Of a DNA stretch of 64,000 bases, positions 38,222 through 46,592 are shown one piece after another. The translations under genes and the position numbers were made by a program. Source of the DNA: Lysinibacillus_B sp031181585 (GTDB lineage Bacteria; Bacillota; Bacilli; Bacillales_A; Planococcaceae); contig NZ_CP154840.1 of assembly GCF_047301505.1 (NCBI RefSeq), positions 4,278,001-4,342,000 on the forward strand. Direction: 5' to 3'. The notes below the pieces were generated by a model that searched no databases, was not told the origin of the DNA, and saw only the letters and a program-made list of their open reading frames with translations. The first letter of the stretch is position 1; the number at the start of each line of letters is the position of its first letter.

Positions 38222-38581
38222 TTAAAATTCTAAGCCGTTTTCACGTGCAGCTTCAGCTAAAGCTTTTACACGTCCATGATATAAGTAACCACCACGGTCA
38301 AATACCACAGCAGTAATATTTTTTTCAACAGCGCGTTTTGCGATGATTTCACCGATTTTAGCAGCTGCTTCTACGTTTGAGCCTGCACCCTCGAAATCTT
38401 TTTCTTGAGTGTTAGCAGAAACTAAAGTTACGCCAGCTACGTCATCGATCAATTGTGCATAGATGTTCTTGTTTGAACGGAATACGTTTAAACGTGGACG
38501 CTCAGCAGTACCTGAGATCTTAGAACGAACACGCCCATGACGTTTCTTACGAACTTGATTTTTATCTTGTTTCGTAATCAT
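38222..38581 (-). CDS. rplR: 50S ribosomal protein L18
   Basis: L18 carries 5S rRNA into the large subunit with L5. The 119-residue protein starts MITKQDKNQVRKKRHGRVR and ends ALAEAARENGLEF. ATG 38581 has AAAGGAGTG 6 nt upstream; the GTG at 38590 lies inside that site and is rejected. Confidence 0.97.
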   Translation of the reverse strand: MITKQDKNQVRKKRHGRVRSKISGTAERPRLNVFRSNKNIYAQLIDDVAGVTLVSANTQEKDFEGAGSNVEAAAKIGEIIAKRAVEKNITAVVFDRGGYLYHGRVKALAEAARENGLEF

Positions 38582-38613
38582 AGAGGTCACTCCTTTCTAA
38601 TGCTTATGCAGCA

Positions 38614-39153
38614 TTATTTACCTGTTTTACCTTCTTTACGACGAACGAATTCGCCTTCGTAACGGATCCCTTTACCTTTGTAAGGCTCTGGTGGACGAAC
38701 GTCACGGATGTTAGATGCTAATGCACCTACACGCTCTTTAGAAATACCTTTAACAATTACTTTTGTATTTGAAGGAACTTCGATCTCTAAACCTTCTTCT
38801 GGTGTGAACTCTACTGGATGAGAGTAACCAACGTTCAATACTAGCTTTTTGCCTTGTAATTGAGCACGGTAACCTACACCGATAAGTTCTAGAGAGCGAG
38901 TGAAGCCTTCAGATACACCAGTTACCATGTTAGCTAGTAACGCACGTGTTGTACCGTGGTTAGTACGGTGTTCTTTAGATTCAGAAGGACGAACAACAGA
39001 GATGATGTTGCCTTCTTGCTCGATTTTCATATCTTTGTGGAACTGACGAGTTAATTCGCCTTTAGGACCTTTAACAGTTACTGTGTTGTTTGCTTCAACA
39101 GCTACAGTAACGCCAGCAGGTACCTCGATAATCTTTTTACCTACGCGAGACAT
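38614..39153 (-). CDS. rplF: 50S ribosomal protein L6
   Basis: L6 lies near the GTPase-associated centre. The 179-residue protein has two L6-type repeats (about 1-80 and 85-170) with PEPYKGKGIRYEGE near the C-terminus, the family signature. It lies between rpsH and rplR. Confidence 0.98.
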   Translation of the reverse strand: MSRVGKKIIEVPAGVTVAVEANNTVTVKGPKGELTRQFHKDMKIEQEGNIISVVRPSESKEHRTNHGTTRALLANMVTGVSEGFTRSLELIGVGYRAQLQGKKLVLNVGYSHPVEFTPEEGLEIEVPSNTKVIVKGISKERVGALASNIRDVRPPEPYKGKGIRYEGEFVRRKEGKTGK

Positions 39154-39184
39154 TTAGTTGCACCTCCATTCTTTTTATTGCTAA

Positions 39185-39583
39185 TTACCAAACGTATGCT
39201 AAGATTTCTCCGCCAACTTGTTTAGCGCGAGCTTCTTTATCAGTCAATAAACCTTGTGAAGTTGATACTAAAGCGATACCAAGACCGTTTAATACTTTAG
39301 GTACTTCGTTTGTTTTTGCGTATACGCGTAAACCCGGTTTAGAAATACGTTTTAAGCCAGTGATAACACGCTCGTTATCTTTACCGTATTTTAAGAAGAT
39401 ACGGATGATACCTTGCTTGTTGTCCTCTACGTACTCTACGTCACGGACGAAACCTTCACGCTTTAAGATTTCAGCGATTTCTTTTTTTACATTAGAAGCT
39501 GGAACTTCTAATTTCTCGTGACGAACCATGTTCGCATTACGGATGCGAGTAAGCATATCTGCAATCGGATCAGTCATTGTCAT
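39185..39583 (-). CDS. rpsH: 30S ribosomal protein S8
   Basis: S8 is a primary 16S-binding protein. The 132-residue protein starts MTMTDPIADMLTRIRNAN, and its C-terminus contains STSQGLLTDKEARAK and ends LAYVW. It lies 31 bp after rpsN. Confidence 0.98.
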   Translation of the reverse strand: MTMTDPIADMLTRIRNANMVRHEKLEVPASNVKKEIAEILKREGFVRDVEYVEDNKQGIIRIFLKYGKDNERVITGLKRISKPGLRVYAKTNEVPKVLNGLGIALVSTSQGLLTDKEARAKQVGGEILAYVW

Positions 39584-39614
39584 GAAAATTTACCTCCTTC
39601 CCAAATTTAGGGGA

Positions 39615-39800
39615 TTACCAGCTGGCTTTTTTAACGCCAGGAATTTGTCCCTTATATGCAAGTTCACGGAAACAAATACGGCAAAGTTTAAATTTGCGAT
39701 ATACAGAGTGTGGACGGCCACAGCGTTCACAACGTGTATATTCTTGTACTTTAAACTTTTGCTTACGTTGTTGTTTAACGATCATTGATTTTTTAGCCAC
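39615..39800 (-). CDS. rpsN: 30S ribosomal protein S14 type Z (zinc-binding)
   Basis: A 61-residue S14 with zinc ligands CERCG and CRICF. It is the short C+ paralogue normally encoded within the spc block. It starts MAKKSMIVKQQRKQKFKV and ends PGVKKASW. AGGAGGG precedes the start. Confidence 0.97.
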   Translation of the reverse strand: MAKKSMIVKQQRKQKFKVQEYTRCERCGRPHSVYRKFKLCRICFRELAYKGQIPGVKKASW

Positions 39801-39822
39801 GTTTTCGCCCTCCTTGTTTTAA

Positions 39823-40362
39823 TTACTTCTGGAACGGCATACCGAATTGTGTCAATAACTCGCGAGCTTCTTCATCAGAATTCGCAGTCGTTACGATCAC
39901 GATGTCCATACCGCGTACTTTCGAAACTTTATCGTAATCGATTTCAGGGAAAATCAATTGTTCTTTCACACCTAATGTGTAGTTACCGCGACCGTCGAAT
40001 GCTTTTTTAGAAACACCGCGGAAGTCACGTACACGTGGAAGTGCGATTGAGATTAATTTATCCAAGAATTCATACATACGCTCACCGCGTAGTGTAACTT
40101 TAGCACCGATAGGCATACCTTCACGTAGACGGAAACCTGCGATCGATTTTTTCGCTTTTGTTACTACTGGTTTTTGACCAGTGATAATAGTTAATTCTTC
40201 TACAGCTGCATCTAAAGCTTTAGAGTTTTGAACTGCGTCACCAACACCCATGTTGATTACGATTTTCTCAACTTTTGGCAATTGCATAACTGATTTATAT
40301 TCAAACTTGCTCATAAGAGCAGGAGAAACTTCATTTAAATATTTTTCTTTTAGGCGGCTCAT
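39823..40362 (-). CDS. rplE: 50S ribosomal protein L5
   Basis: L5 binds 5S rRNA and bridges to S13. The 179-residue protein has a normal length. It starts MSRLKEKYLNEVSPALMSKF and ends LLTQFGMPFQK. It lies between rplX and rpsN. Confidence 0.98.
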   Translation of the reverse strand: MSRLKEKYLNEVSPALMSKFEYKSVMQLPKVEKIVINMGVGDAVQNSKALDAAVEELTIITGQKPVVTKAKKSIAGFRLREGMPIGAKVTLRGERMYEFLDKLISIALPRVRDFRGVSKKAFDGRGNYTLGVKEQLIFPEIDYDKVSKVRGMDIVIVTTANSDEEARELLTQFGMPFQK

Positions 40363-40392
40363 GTAGTTTTACCTCCCTTCTTCTATTTGCTA

Positions 40393-40701
40393 TTAGTCGA
40401 TTACTACACCTGATTTTTTTGCAACACGAACTTTTTTGCCGTCTTCGATTTTATAACCTACGCGAGTCGGCTCGCCAGATTTTGGATCGATTAGCATTAC
40501 GTTCGAAACGTGGATTGCAGCTTCTTGAGATACAATACCACCCTGTGGGTTAAGTTGGTTAGGTTTAACGTGTTTCTTAACGATGTTTACACCTTCAACA
40601 AGAACGCGGTCTTGTTTTGGGAAAGCAGCTAAGATTACGCCCTCTTTACCTTTATCTTTACCAGTAATTACTTTTACTTTGTCGCCCTTTTTAACATGCA
40701 T
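40393..40701 (-). CDS. rplX: 50S ribosomal protein L24
   Basis: An assembly-initiator protein with an N-terminal KOW motif (VKKGDKVKVITGKDKGKEG). The ATG at 40701 (102 residues, matching B. subtilis) is chosen because AAGGAGGTG lies 9 nt upstream; the longer frame to 40734 would contain that site. Confidence 0.97.
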   Translation of the reverse strand: MHVKKGDKVKVITGKDKGKEGVILAAFPKQDRVLVEGVNIVKKHVKPNQLNPQGGIVSQEAAIHVSNVMLIDPKSGEPTRVGYKIEDGKKVRVAKKSGVVID

Positions 40702-40738
40702 TATGTGTCGCACCTCCTTGATTGGTACTGTCATGAAA

Positions 40739-41107
40739 TTAAAGAACTTCTGGAGCTAGAGAAACGATCTTCATGAAGTTGCTATCACGTAATTCACGTG
40801 CAACAGGTCCGAAAATACGAGTTCCGCGTGGAGACTTATCATCTTTGATGATTACGCAAGCGTTCTCGTCAAATTTGATATAAGTACCGTCTTTACGGCG
40901 TACACCAGATTTAGTGCGAACGATAACAGCCTTAACAACGTCACCTTTCTTGACAACGCCACCTGGTGTTGCTTTCTTAACTGTACATACGACGATATCG
41001 CCGATGTTAGCAGTCTTACGACCAGAACCACCAAGTACTTTAATTGTTAATACTTCACGTGCACCTGAGTTGTCAGCAACTTTCATACGACTTTCTTGTT
41101 GGATCAC
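40739..41107 (-). CDS. rplN: 50S ribosomal protein L14
   Basis: L14 lies at the subunit interface. The 122-residue protein starts MIQQESRMKVADNSGAREV and contains RGTRIFGPVARELR near the C-terminus. It is the first gene after rpsQ, 53 bp downstream. Confidence 0.98.
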   Translation of the reverse strand: MIQQESRMKVADNSGAREVLTIKVLGGSGRKTANIGDIVVCTVKKATPGGVVKKGDVVKAVIVRTKSGVRRKDGTYIKFDENACVIIKDDKSPRGTRIFGPVARELRDSNFMKIVSLAPEVL

Positions 41108-41160
41108 TTAGGTTACCTCCCTTCGGAATTTGGCTACTTACGAAATTTCCGAAATAGTTA

Positions 41161-41424
41161 TTAGATAATAACCGCTTTTTCTACAACTTCCACTACGCGG
41201 AAGCGTTTAGTAGCTGATAGCGGGCGAGTTTCCATGATACGAACCATATCACCGATTTTCGCTGTGTTTAGCTCATCATGAGCTTTGAACTTTTTAGAGT
41301 ACTTTACACGCTTACCGTATAATTTGTGCTTCTTATAAGTTTCAACTAAAACTGTAACAGTTTTGTCCATTTTGTCAGAAACAACACGGCCAGTGTAAAC
41401 TTTGCGTTGGTTACGCTCAGTCAT
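41161..41424 (-). CDS. rpsQ: 30S ribosomal protein S17
   Basis: A primary 16S-binding OB-fold protein of 87 residues. It starts MTERNQRKVYTGRVVSDKMD and carries the family signature MVRIMETRPLSATKRFRVVE. It lies 24 bp after rpmC. Confidence 0.98.
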   Translation of the reverse strand: MTERNQRKVYTGRVVSDKMDKTVTVLVETYKKHKLYGKRVKYSKKFKAHDELNTAKIGDMVRIMETRPLSATKRFRVVEVVEKAVII

Positions 41425-41448
41425 GCCTGAAAACCTCCTTTATCAGTA

Positions 41449-41646
41449 TTATTGTGCACTGATTTCTCTTTCGCGAATCACAGTTTTCATACGCGCAATC
41501 GCTTTACGAACTTCGCGGATGCGAGCTGTGTTTTCTAATTGACCAGTCGCCAATTGGAAGCGAAGGTTGAAAAGCTCTTCTTTCAGTGATTTCACTTTTA
41601 ATTCAATTTCAGAAGTGGCAAGGTCACGGATTTCATTAGCTTTCAT
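41449..41646 (-). CDS. rpmC: 50S ribosomal protein L29
   Basis: A helical 65-residue protein near the exit tunnel that takes part in trigger-factor docking. It starts MKANEIRDLATSEIELKVK. ATG 41646 overlaps the end of rplP by 11 bp and follows GGTGGTGA. The GTG 12 bases upstream is less likely. Confidence 0.96.
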   Translation of the reverse strand: MKANEIRDLATSEIELKVKSLKEELFNLRFQLATGQLENTARIREVRKAIARMKTVIREREISAQ

Positions 41647-42070
41647 TAGATTCACCACCAGTTTCTTGACGTTTTACGATCTTACATTTAACAGGAAGTT
41701 TGTGTGATGCTAAACGAAGTGCTTCACGTGCTACCTCTTCAGATACGCCAGCGATTTCGAACATTACTTTTCCTGGTTTTACTACTGCTACCCAGCCTTC
41801 TGGAGAACCTTTACCAGAACCCATGCGGACTTCTAGAGGCTTTTTCGTATAAGGCTTATGCGGGAAGATTTTGATCCAAACTTTACCGCCACGTTTCATG
41901 TAACGAGTCATAGCGATACGGGCAGATTCGATTTGACGGTTAGTAATCCAAGATGCAGTTTGAGCTTGTAGACCCCACTCACCGAAAGTTACTTCTTTAC
42001 CGCCTTTCGCTTCGCCACGCATGTTACCACGGTGTTCACGACGATATTTTACGCGTTTAGGTAATAACAT
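41636..42070 (-). CDS. rplP: 50S ribosomal protein L16
   Basis: A late-assembly protein near the peptidyl-transferase and A-site tRNA region. The 144-residue protein starts MLLPKRVKYRREHRGNMRG and has the conserved segment GKGSPEGWVAVVKPGKVMFE. The ATG follows rpsC by 2 bp and its end overlaps rpmC. Confidence 0.98.
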   Translation of the reverse strand: MLLPKRVKYRREHRGNMRGEAKGGKEVTFGEWGLQAQTASWITNRQIESARIAMTRYMKRGGKVWIKIFPHKPYTKKPLEVRMGSGKGSPEGWVAVVKPGKVMFEIAGVSEEVAREALRLASHKLPVKCKIVKRQETGGESNES

Positions 42071-42072
42071 TA

Positions 42073-42729
42073 TTATTTGCCTCCTTCCACAGAGTTCTTC
42101 TTAGTAGGAAGGACTTCACCACGATAGATCCATACTTTAACACCTAACTTACCGTAAGTAGTGTCAGCTTCAGCGTGTGCATAATCGATGTCAGCACGTA
42201 AAGTATGAAGTGGAACAGTTCCTTCTGAATAGTGTTCAGCACGCGCGATATCAGCGCCACCTAAACGACCAGATACTTGTGTTTTGATTCCTTTTGCACC
42301 AGCGCGGATTGTGCGTTGGATTGCTTGTTTTTGAGCACGGCGGAATGATACGCGGTTCTCAAGTTGACGAGCGATATTTTCAGCTACTAGACGAGCGTCT
42401 AAATCCGCTTTCTTAATTTCAACGATGTTGATGTGTACACGCTTGCCAGTTAACTCGCCAAGGTATTTACGTAAGTTTTCAACTTCCGTACCGCCTTTAC
42501 CGATTACCATACCTGGTTTCGCAGTGTGAATTGTGATGTTTACGCGGTTTGCAGCGCGTTCGATTTCAACTTTAGATACAGATGCATCTTTCAGTGAAGT
42601 CTCGATATATTTACGAACTTTGATGTCTTCGTGTAAAAGATCAGCATAGTCTTTTTCAGCGTACCATTTTGACTCCCAGTCACGAATAACACCAACGCGT
42701 AGTCCTATTGGATGTACTTTTTGACCCAC
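42073..42729 (-). CDS. rpsC: 30S ribosomal protein S3
   Basis: S3 forms the mRNA-entry site with S4 and S5. The 218-residue protein starts MGQKVHPIGLRVGVIRDWES. It has a type-II KH domain with GKGG (GMVIGKGGTEVE, about residue 75) and a C-terminal domain with YGKLGVKVWIYRGE. It lies 3 bp after rplV. Confidence 0.98.
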   Translation of the reverse strand: MGQKVHPIGLRVGVIRDWESKWYAEKDYADLLHEDIKVRKYIETSLKDASVSKVEIERAANRVNITIHTAKPGMVIGKGGTEVENLRKYLGELTGKRVHINIVEIKKADLDARLVAENIARQLENRVSFRRAQKQAIQRTIRAGAKGIKTQVSGRLGGADIARAEHYSEGTVPLHTLRADIDYAHAEADTTYGKLGVKVWIYRGEVLPTKKNSVEGGK

Positions 42730-42732
42730 GGA

Positions 42733-43077
42733 TTAACCCTCCTTCTTCTCAGATACCACTACAGTGATGTGGCTTGTGCGTTTGTTAATTGCGCTTGCAC
42801 GTCCTTGAGCACGTGGACGGAAACGTTTTAATGTTGGACCTTCGTCAACAAAAACTTCAGAAACAACTAGGTTGTTGATGTCTAACTCATAGTTGTGTTC
42901 AGCGTTAGCAACTGCAGATTTTAATACTTTTTCAACGACTGGAGACGCCGCTTTTGGAGTATGACGTAAAATTGCAACTGCTTCACCAACCTGCTTACCT
43001 CGGATTAAGTCTACAACTAGACGTACTTTACGAGGAGCGATACGAACTGTACGAGCGATAGCTTTAGCTTGTGTCAT
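42733..43077 (-). CDS. rplV: 50S ribosomal protein L22
   Basis: Its beta-hairpin lines the exit tunnel, the site of macrolide-resistance mutations. The 114-residue protein starts MTQAKAIARTVRIAPRKVRL and contains the hairpin region VDEGPTLKRFRPRAQGRA, with wild-type sequence. It lies 22 bp after rpsS. Confidence 0.98.
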   Translation of the reverse strand: MTQAKAIARTVRIAPRKVRLVVDLIRGKQVGEAVAILRHTPKAASPVVEKVLKSAVANAEHNYELDINNLVVSEVFVDEGPTLKRFRPRAQGRASAINKRTSHITVVVSEKKEG

Positions 43078-43099
43078 TAGGATTTACCTCCTCTCAAAA

Positions 43100-43378
43100 T
43101 TAGCGTCTTGTTTTCTTGTCATCTGCACCGTGACCTTTATAAGCACGTGTCGGTGCGAACTCACCAAGCTTGTGACCTACCATATCTTCTGTCACGTATA
43201 CAGGAACATGTTTACGTCCATCGTATACAGCGATCGTTAAACCGATGAAGTTCGGGAAGATAGTTGAACGGCGAGACCAAGTCTTGATAACTTGTTTTTT
43301 CTCAGAAGCCTCTTGTGCTTCCACTTTTTTCATTAAGTGGTCATCTACAAAAGGTCCTTTCTTTAAGCTGCGACCCAT
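43100..43378 (-). CDS. rpsS: 30S ribosomal protein S19
   Basis: S19 is in the 30S head and contacts S13 and A-site tRNA. The 92-residue protein starts MGRSLKKGPFVDDHLMKKV and has the signature HKLGEFAPTRAYKGH. It lies between rplB and rplV. Confidence 0.98.
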   Translation of the reverse strand: MGRSLKKGPFVDDHLMKKVEAQEASEKKQVIKTWSRRSTIFPNFIGLTIAVYDGRKHVPVYVTEDMVGHKLGEFAPTRAYKGHGADDKKTRR

Positions 43379-43438
43379 TTAGGAACCTCCCTCCGTGATT
43401 CGACCACGGCTCTCGATACGAACCGTAGTTCAATCACA

Positions 43439-44269
43439 TTATTTTTTACGACTACGAATAATAAACTTAGAAGTTTTATTTTTCTTTTTGCGTGTTTTAT
43501 AACCAAGAGCTGGTTTACCCCATGGTGTCATTGGAGATTTACGTCCGATTGGAGAACGTCCTTCACCACCACCGTGTGGGTGATCGTTAGGGTTCATTAC
43601 AGAACCACGAACAGTTGGGCGTTTACCTAACCAACGAGAACGACCAGCTTTACCGATGTTGATTAGTTCGTGCTGTTCGTTACCAACTTGACCGATTGTA
43701 GCACGGCAAGTAGCTAATACTAGGCGAACTTCACCAGATTGAAGACGAACGATTACGTATTTACCTTCACGGCCAAGTACTTGAGCAGAAGTACCAGCAG
43801 AACGTACTAATTGTCCACCTTTACCAGGTTTCAACTCGATGTTGTGGATTGTTGTACCCATTGGAATGTTTGCTAATGGTAATGCGTTACCTACTTTGAT
43901 GTCAGCCTCTGGACCAGAAACGATCGTTTGACCTACTTCAAGACCTTTCGGAGCTAGGATATAACGCTTTTCACCGTCAGCGTAGTTAATTAATGCGATA
44001 TTCGCAGAGCGGTTTGGATCATATTCGATAGTAGCAACGCGTCCTGGAATGCCGTCTTTAAGACGTTTGAAGTCGATTACGCGGTATTGCTTCTTATGAC
44101 CACCACCATGATGACGAACAGTAATTTTACCTTGGTTGTTACGACCAGCTTTGCGTTTCGTTGGCTCTAATAAAGACTTTTCAGGTTTATTAGTTGTGAT
44201 TTCCGCAAAGTCAGATGACGTCATGTTACGACGACCATTTGAGGTTGGTTTATACTTTTTAATCGCCAT
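43439..44269 (-). CDS. rplB: 50S ribosomal protein L2
   Basis: L2 is essential for subunit association and peptidyl-transferase activity. The 276-residue protein has OB-fold and SH3-like domains. The functional His lies in MNPNDHPHGGGEGRS. The basic C-terminus is LGYKTRKKKNKTSKFI. It lies 45 bp after rplW. Confidence 0.98.
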   Translation of the reverse strand: MAIKKYKPTSNGRRNMTSSDFAEITTNKPEKSLLEPTKRKAGRNNQGKITVRHHGGGHKKQYRVIDFKRLKDGIPGRVATIEYDPNRSANIALINYADGEKRYILAPKGLEVGQTIVSGPEADIKVGNALPLANIPMGTTIHNIELKPGKGGQLVRSAGTSAQVLGREGKYVIVRLQSGEVRLVLATCRATIGQVGNEQHELINIGKAGRSRWLGKRPTVRGSVMNPNDHPHGGGEGRSPIGRKSPMTPWGKPALGYKTRKKKNKTSKFIIRSRKK

Positions 44270-44314
44270 GTGTTTTCCCTCCTTTTGTATTGTTCAAGTT
44301 AAATCCGAATCGGA

Positions 44315-44599
44315 TTAGATTTCGAATAATTCGATTTCTTTTGAATCAGCAGTTAATTTCACGATTGCTTTACGGCGTTTGTTAGTGAAACCACCGAATT
44401 TACCAACGCGTTTGAATTTACCTTTGTAGTTCATGATGTTTACTTTCTCAACTTGAACACCAAAGATTTCTTCTACTGCTTGCTTCACTTGTGTTTTGTT
44501 AGCGCGAGTGTCTACTTCGAAAGTATACTTTTTCTCTGCCATAATTTCAGAAGAACGCTCAGTAATGACCGGACGTTTGATGATATCACGTGCTTCCAT
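44315..44599 (-). CDS. rplW: 50S ribosomal protein L23
   Basis: L23 is the docking site for trigger factor and SRP at the exit tunnel. The 94-residue protein starts MEARDIIKRPVITERSSEIM and ends VKLTADSKEIELFEI. The start ATG overlaps the rplD stop by 1 nt, so translation is coupled. Confidence 0.98.
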   Translation of the reverse strand: MEARDIIKRPVITERSSEIMAEKKYTFEVDTRANKTQVKQAVEEIFGVQVEKVNIMNYKGKFKRVGKFGGFTNKRRKAIVKLTADSKEIELFEI

Positions 44600-45222
44600 T
44601 ATCCAAGCACCTCCTCAACTTTTTTTACTGCATCTTGTGTGAATACAACTTTATCGTGACCTAAAAGATCAAGAACGTTGATTCCGTTTGCAGTTAGAAC
44701 AGTAACACCAGGGATGTTACGTGCAGATAAAGCTGCGTTTTCGTTAAGCTCAGCTGTTACGAAAAGAGCTTTTTTGTTGATTTCTAATGCTTTTAAAATA
44801 GCAGCGAAATCTTTTGTTTTTGGTGCATCTAGAGTTAATGCATCAAGAACTACGAAGTTTTGTTCTACAACTTTTGCTGATAAAGCTGATTTAAGAGCTA
44901 AGCGACGAACTTTCTTCGGTAATTTGTAAGAATAGCTACGTGGAGTTGGACCGAATACGACACCACCACCGCGCCATTGTGGAGAGCGGATCGAACCTTG
45001 ACGTGCACGACCAGTTCCTTTTTGACGCCATGGCTTACGACCACCACCAGCAACTTCAGAACGGTTTTTTACTTTATGATTACCTTGACGTAGTGAAGCG
45101 CGTTGAGCGATTACAGCGTCGAATAATACAGCTTCATTTGGCTCGATTCCGAAGATCGCATCGTTTAATTCGATTTCACCAACTGAAGCACCTGTTTGAC
45201 TAAGTACAGATACCTTTGTCAT
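44599..45222 (-). CDS. rplD: 50S ribosomal protein L4
   Basis: L4 lines the exit tunnel and is an assembly initiator. The 207-residue protein has an internal loop KPWRQKGTGRARQGSIRSPQ that reaches the tunnel constriction, with no resistance-type insertion. It starts TKVSVLSQTGASVGEIELN after the initiator Met. Confidence 0.98.
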   Translation of the reverse strand: MTKVSVLSQTGASVGEIELNDAIFGIEPNEAVLFDAVIAQRASLRQGNHKVKNRSEVAGGGRKPWRQKGTGRARQGSIRSPQWRGGGVVFGPTPRSYSYKLPKKVRRLALKSALSAKVVEQNFVVLDALTLDAPKTKDFAAILKALEINKKALFVTAELNENAALSARNIPGVTVLTANGINVLDLLGHDKVVFTQDAVKKVEEVLG

Positions 45223-45248
45223 TCCTGTGTCCTCCTTTCTTCAGAGAA

Positions 45249-45878
45249 TTATTTAGATTTGATTGCAGTTTTTACTGCAACAAGAGCTTTTTTAGAACCA
45301 GGAACATTACCTTTAACTAGTAATAAGTTGCGGTCTGTATCAACCTTAACGATTTCAAGGTTTTGGATTGTCACAACATGACCACCCATTTGACCAGGTA
45401 ATTTCTTTTGTTTGAATACGCGGTTCGGAGCAACTGGACCCATTGAACCAGGACGACGGTGGTAACGAGAACCGTGGGCCATAGGACCACGAGATTGTCC
45501 GTGGCGTTTAATAACACCTTGGAAACCTTTACCTTTTGTAACACCTGTTACATCAACTACATCGCCTTCTGCGAAAATCTCTACTTTGACTTCTTGACCA
45601 ACTTCGTACTCTTCCACGTTTACATTGCGGAACTCACGAATGAAGCGCTTAGGAGCAGTATTTGCTTTTGCTACATGACCTTGTTCCGGTTTGTTAGCAA
45701 GTTTTACACGCTTGTCTTCGAAACCAACTTGAATCGCTTCGTAACCGTCAGTTTCAACAGTTTTCTTTTGAAGTACTACGTTTTGAGAAGCTTCAATAAC
45801 TGTTACTGGGATTAGGTCGCCATTTTCAGCGAAAACTTGAGTCATGCCAATTTTTCTACCTAAGATTCCTTTAGCCAT
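45249..45878 (-). CDS. rplC: 50S ribosomal protein L3
   Basis: L3 sits near the peptidyl-transferase centre and starts 50S assembly. The 209-residue protein starts MAKGILGRKIGMTQVFAENG. The extended loop toward the PTC contains SRGPMAHGSRYHRRPGSMG with wild-type sequence. It lies 47 bp after rpsJ. Confidence 0.98.
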   Translation of the reverse strand: MAKGILGRKIGMTQVFAENGDLIPVTVIEASQNVVLQKKTVETDGYEAIQVGFEDKRVKLANKPEQGHVAKANTAPKRFIREFRNVNVEEYEVGQEVKVEIFAEGDVVDVTGVTKGKGFQGVIKRHGQSRGPMAHGSRYHRRPGSMGPVAPNRVFKQKKLPGQMGGHVVTIQNLEIVKVDTDRNLLLVKGNVPGSKKALVAVKTAIKSK

Positions 45879-45925
45879 TCGTCACACCTCCTATAAGTTT
45901 TAAAAAGTTATATTTGTTTTTACCA

Positions 45926-46234
45926 TTAAAGTTTGATTTCAATATCAACGCCAGATGGTAAGTCAAGTTTCATTAACGCATCAACAGTTTGTGGTGTTGG
46001 GTTAACGATATCGATTAAACGTTTATGCGTACGCATTTCGAATTGTTCACGAGAATCTTTGTACTTGTGAACAGCACGTAAGATTGTGTACACAGACTTC
46101 TCAGTTGGAAGTGGAATCGGACCTGACACACTTGCACCTGAACGTTTAGCTGTTTCCACGATTTTCTCAGCAGATTGATCAAGGATACGGTGATCATACG
46201 CTTTTAAACGGATACGAATCTTTTGTTTTGCCAT
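45926..46234 (-). CDS. rpsJ: 30S ribosomal protein S10
   Basis: S10 is a 30S head protein and the NusE antitermination factor. The 102-residue protein starts MAKQKIRIRLKAYDHRILD and ends DLPSGVDIEIKL. ATG 46234 has GGAGGG 7 nt upstream; the longer open frame to 46357 is leader sequence. It is the first gene of the S10-spc-alpha superoperon and, unlike B. subtilis, is not next to tuf. Confidence 0.98.
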   Translation of the reverse strand: MAKQKIRIRLKAYDHRILDQSAEKIVETAKRSGASVSGPIPLPTEKSVYTILRAVHKYKDSREQFEMRTHKRLIDIVNPTPQTVDALMKLDLPSGVDIEIKL

Positions 46235-46285
46235 AATTTTCCCTCCTTCTCGCCTATTTTCTAGACATTCTCCACGAAAATTTCC

Positions 46286-46318
46286 CACACACTCGCCATG
46301 GCAAAGCGGCCGTGTGTG
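46286..46318 (-). promoter_or_regulatory. Leader hairpin of the S10 operon
   Basis: Minus strand: CACACAC / GTGTGTG arms with an additional GGC/GCC inner helix in the leader of about 120 nt between promoter and rpsJ. It may act in autoregulation (L4 acts this way in some bacteria), which is inference. Confidence 0.45.
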
Positions 46319-46362
46319 TCGGCAACCTCTCGCTTCATCGCAGTCAAAGACCAACATTCAAC

Positions 46363-46391
46363 ATTATATACAATAAAAAAGAAGTTCGCAA
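46363..46391 (-). promoter_or_regulatory. Promoter of the S10-spc-alpha superoperon
   Basis: Minus strand: TTGCGA, 17 bp, TATAAT, a strong sigma-A promoter about 130 bp upstream of rpsJ. Confidence 0.85.
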
Positions 46392-46553
46392 GTATTTCAG
46401 CAAAATTCTTTTTCCCAGGACTATAATGTTATATCTTTGGATACATTCGCTCTTTCTGAGCCGTTTTCTAGTATATAAGAGAGTGTAGGGGAAAGCAACC
46501 CTAAAGGGCTTAAATATTGTAAAATCAAATATTCAGAATACTATTCCATTAAA
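46392..46553. other. Spacer between the S10 promoter and the antiporter terminator
   Basis: About 160 bp without a gene. It contains only A/T-rich sequence and no further recognised site. Confidence 0.4.
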
Positions 46554-46584
46554 ATAAGCCACCCTCATTGCTGAAGGTGACTAC
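46554..46584 (-). terminator. Intrinsic terminator of the antiporter gene
   Basis: Minus strand: AGTCACCTTC / GAGGGTGGCTT imperfect stem with loop AGCAAT, followed by ATTTTAATGG. Confidence 0.65.
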
Positions 46585-46592
46585 TACTATTA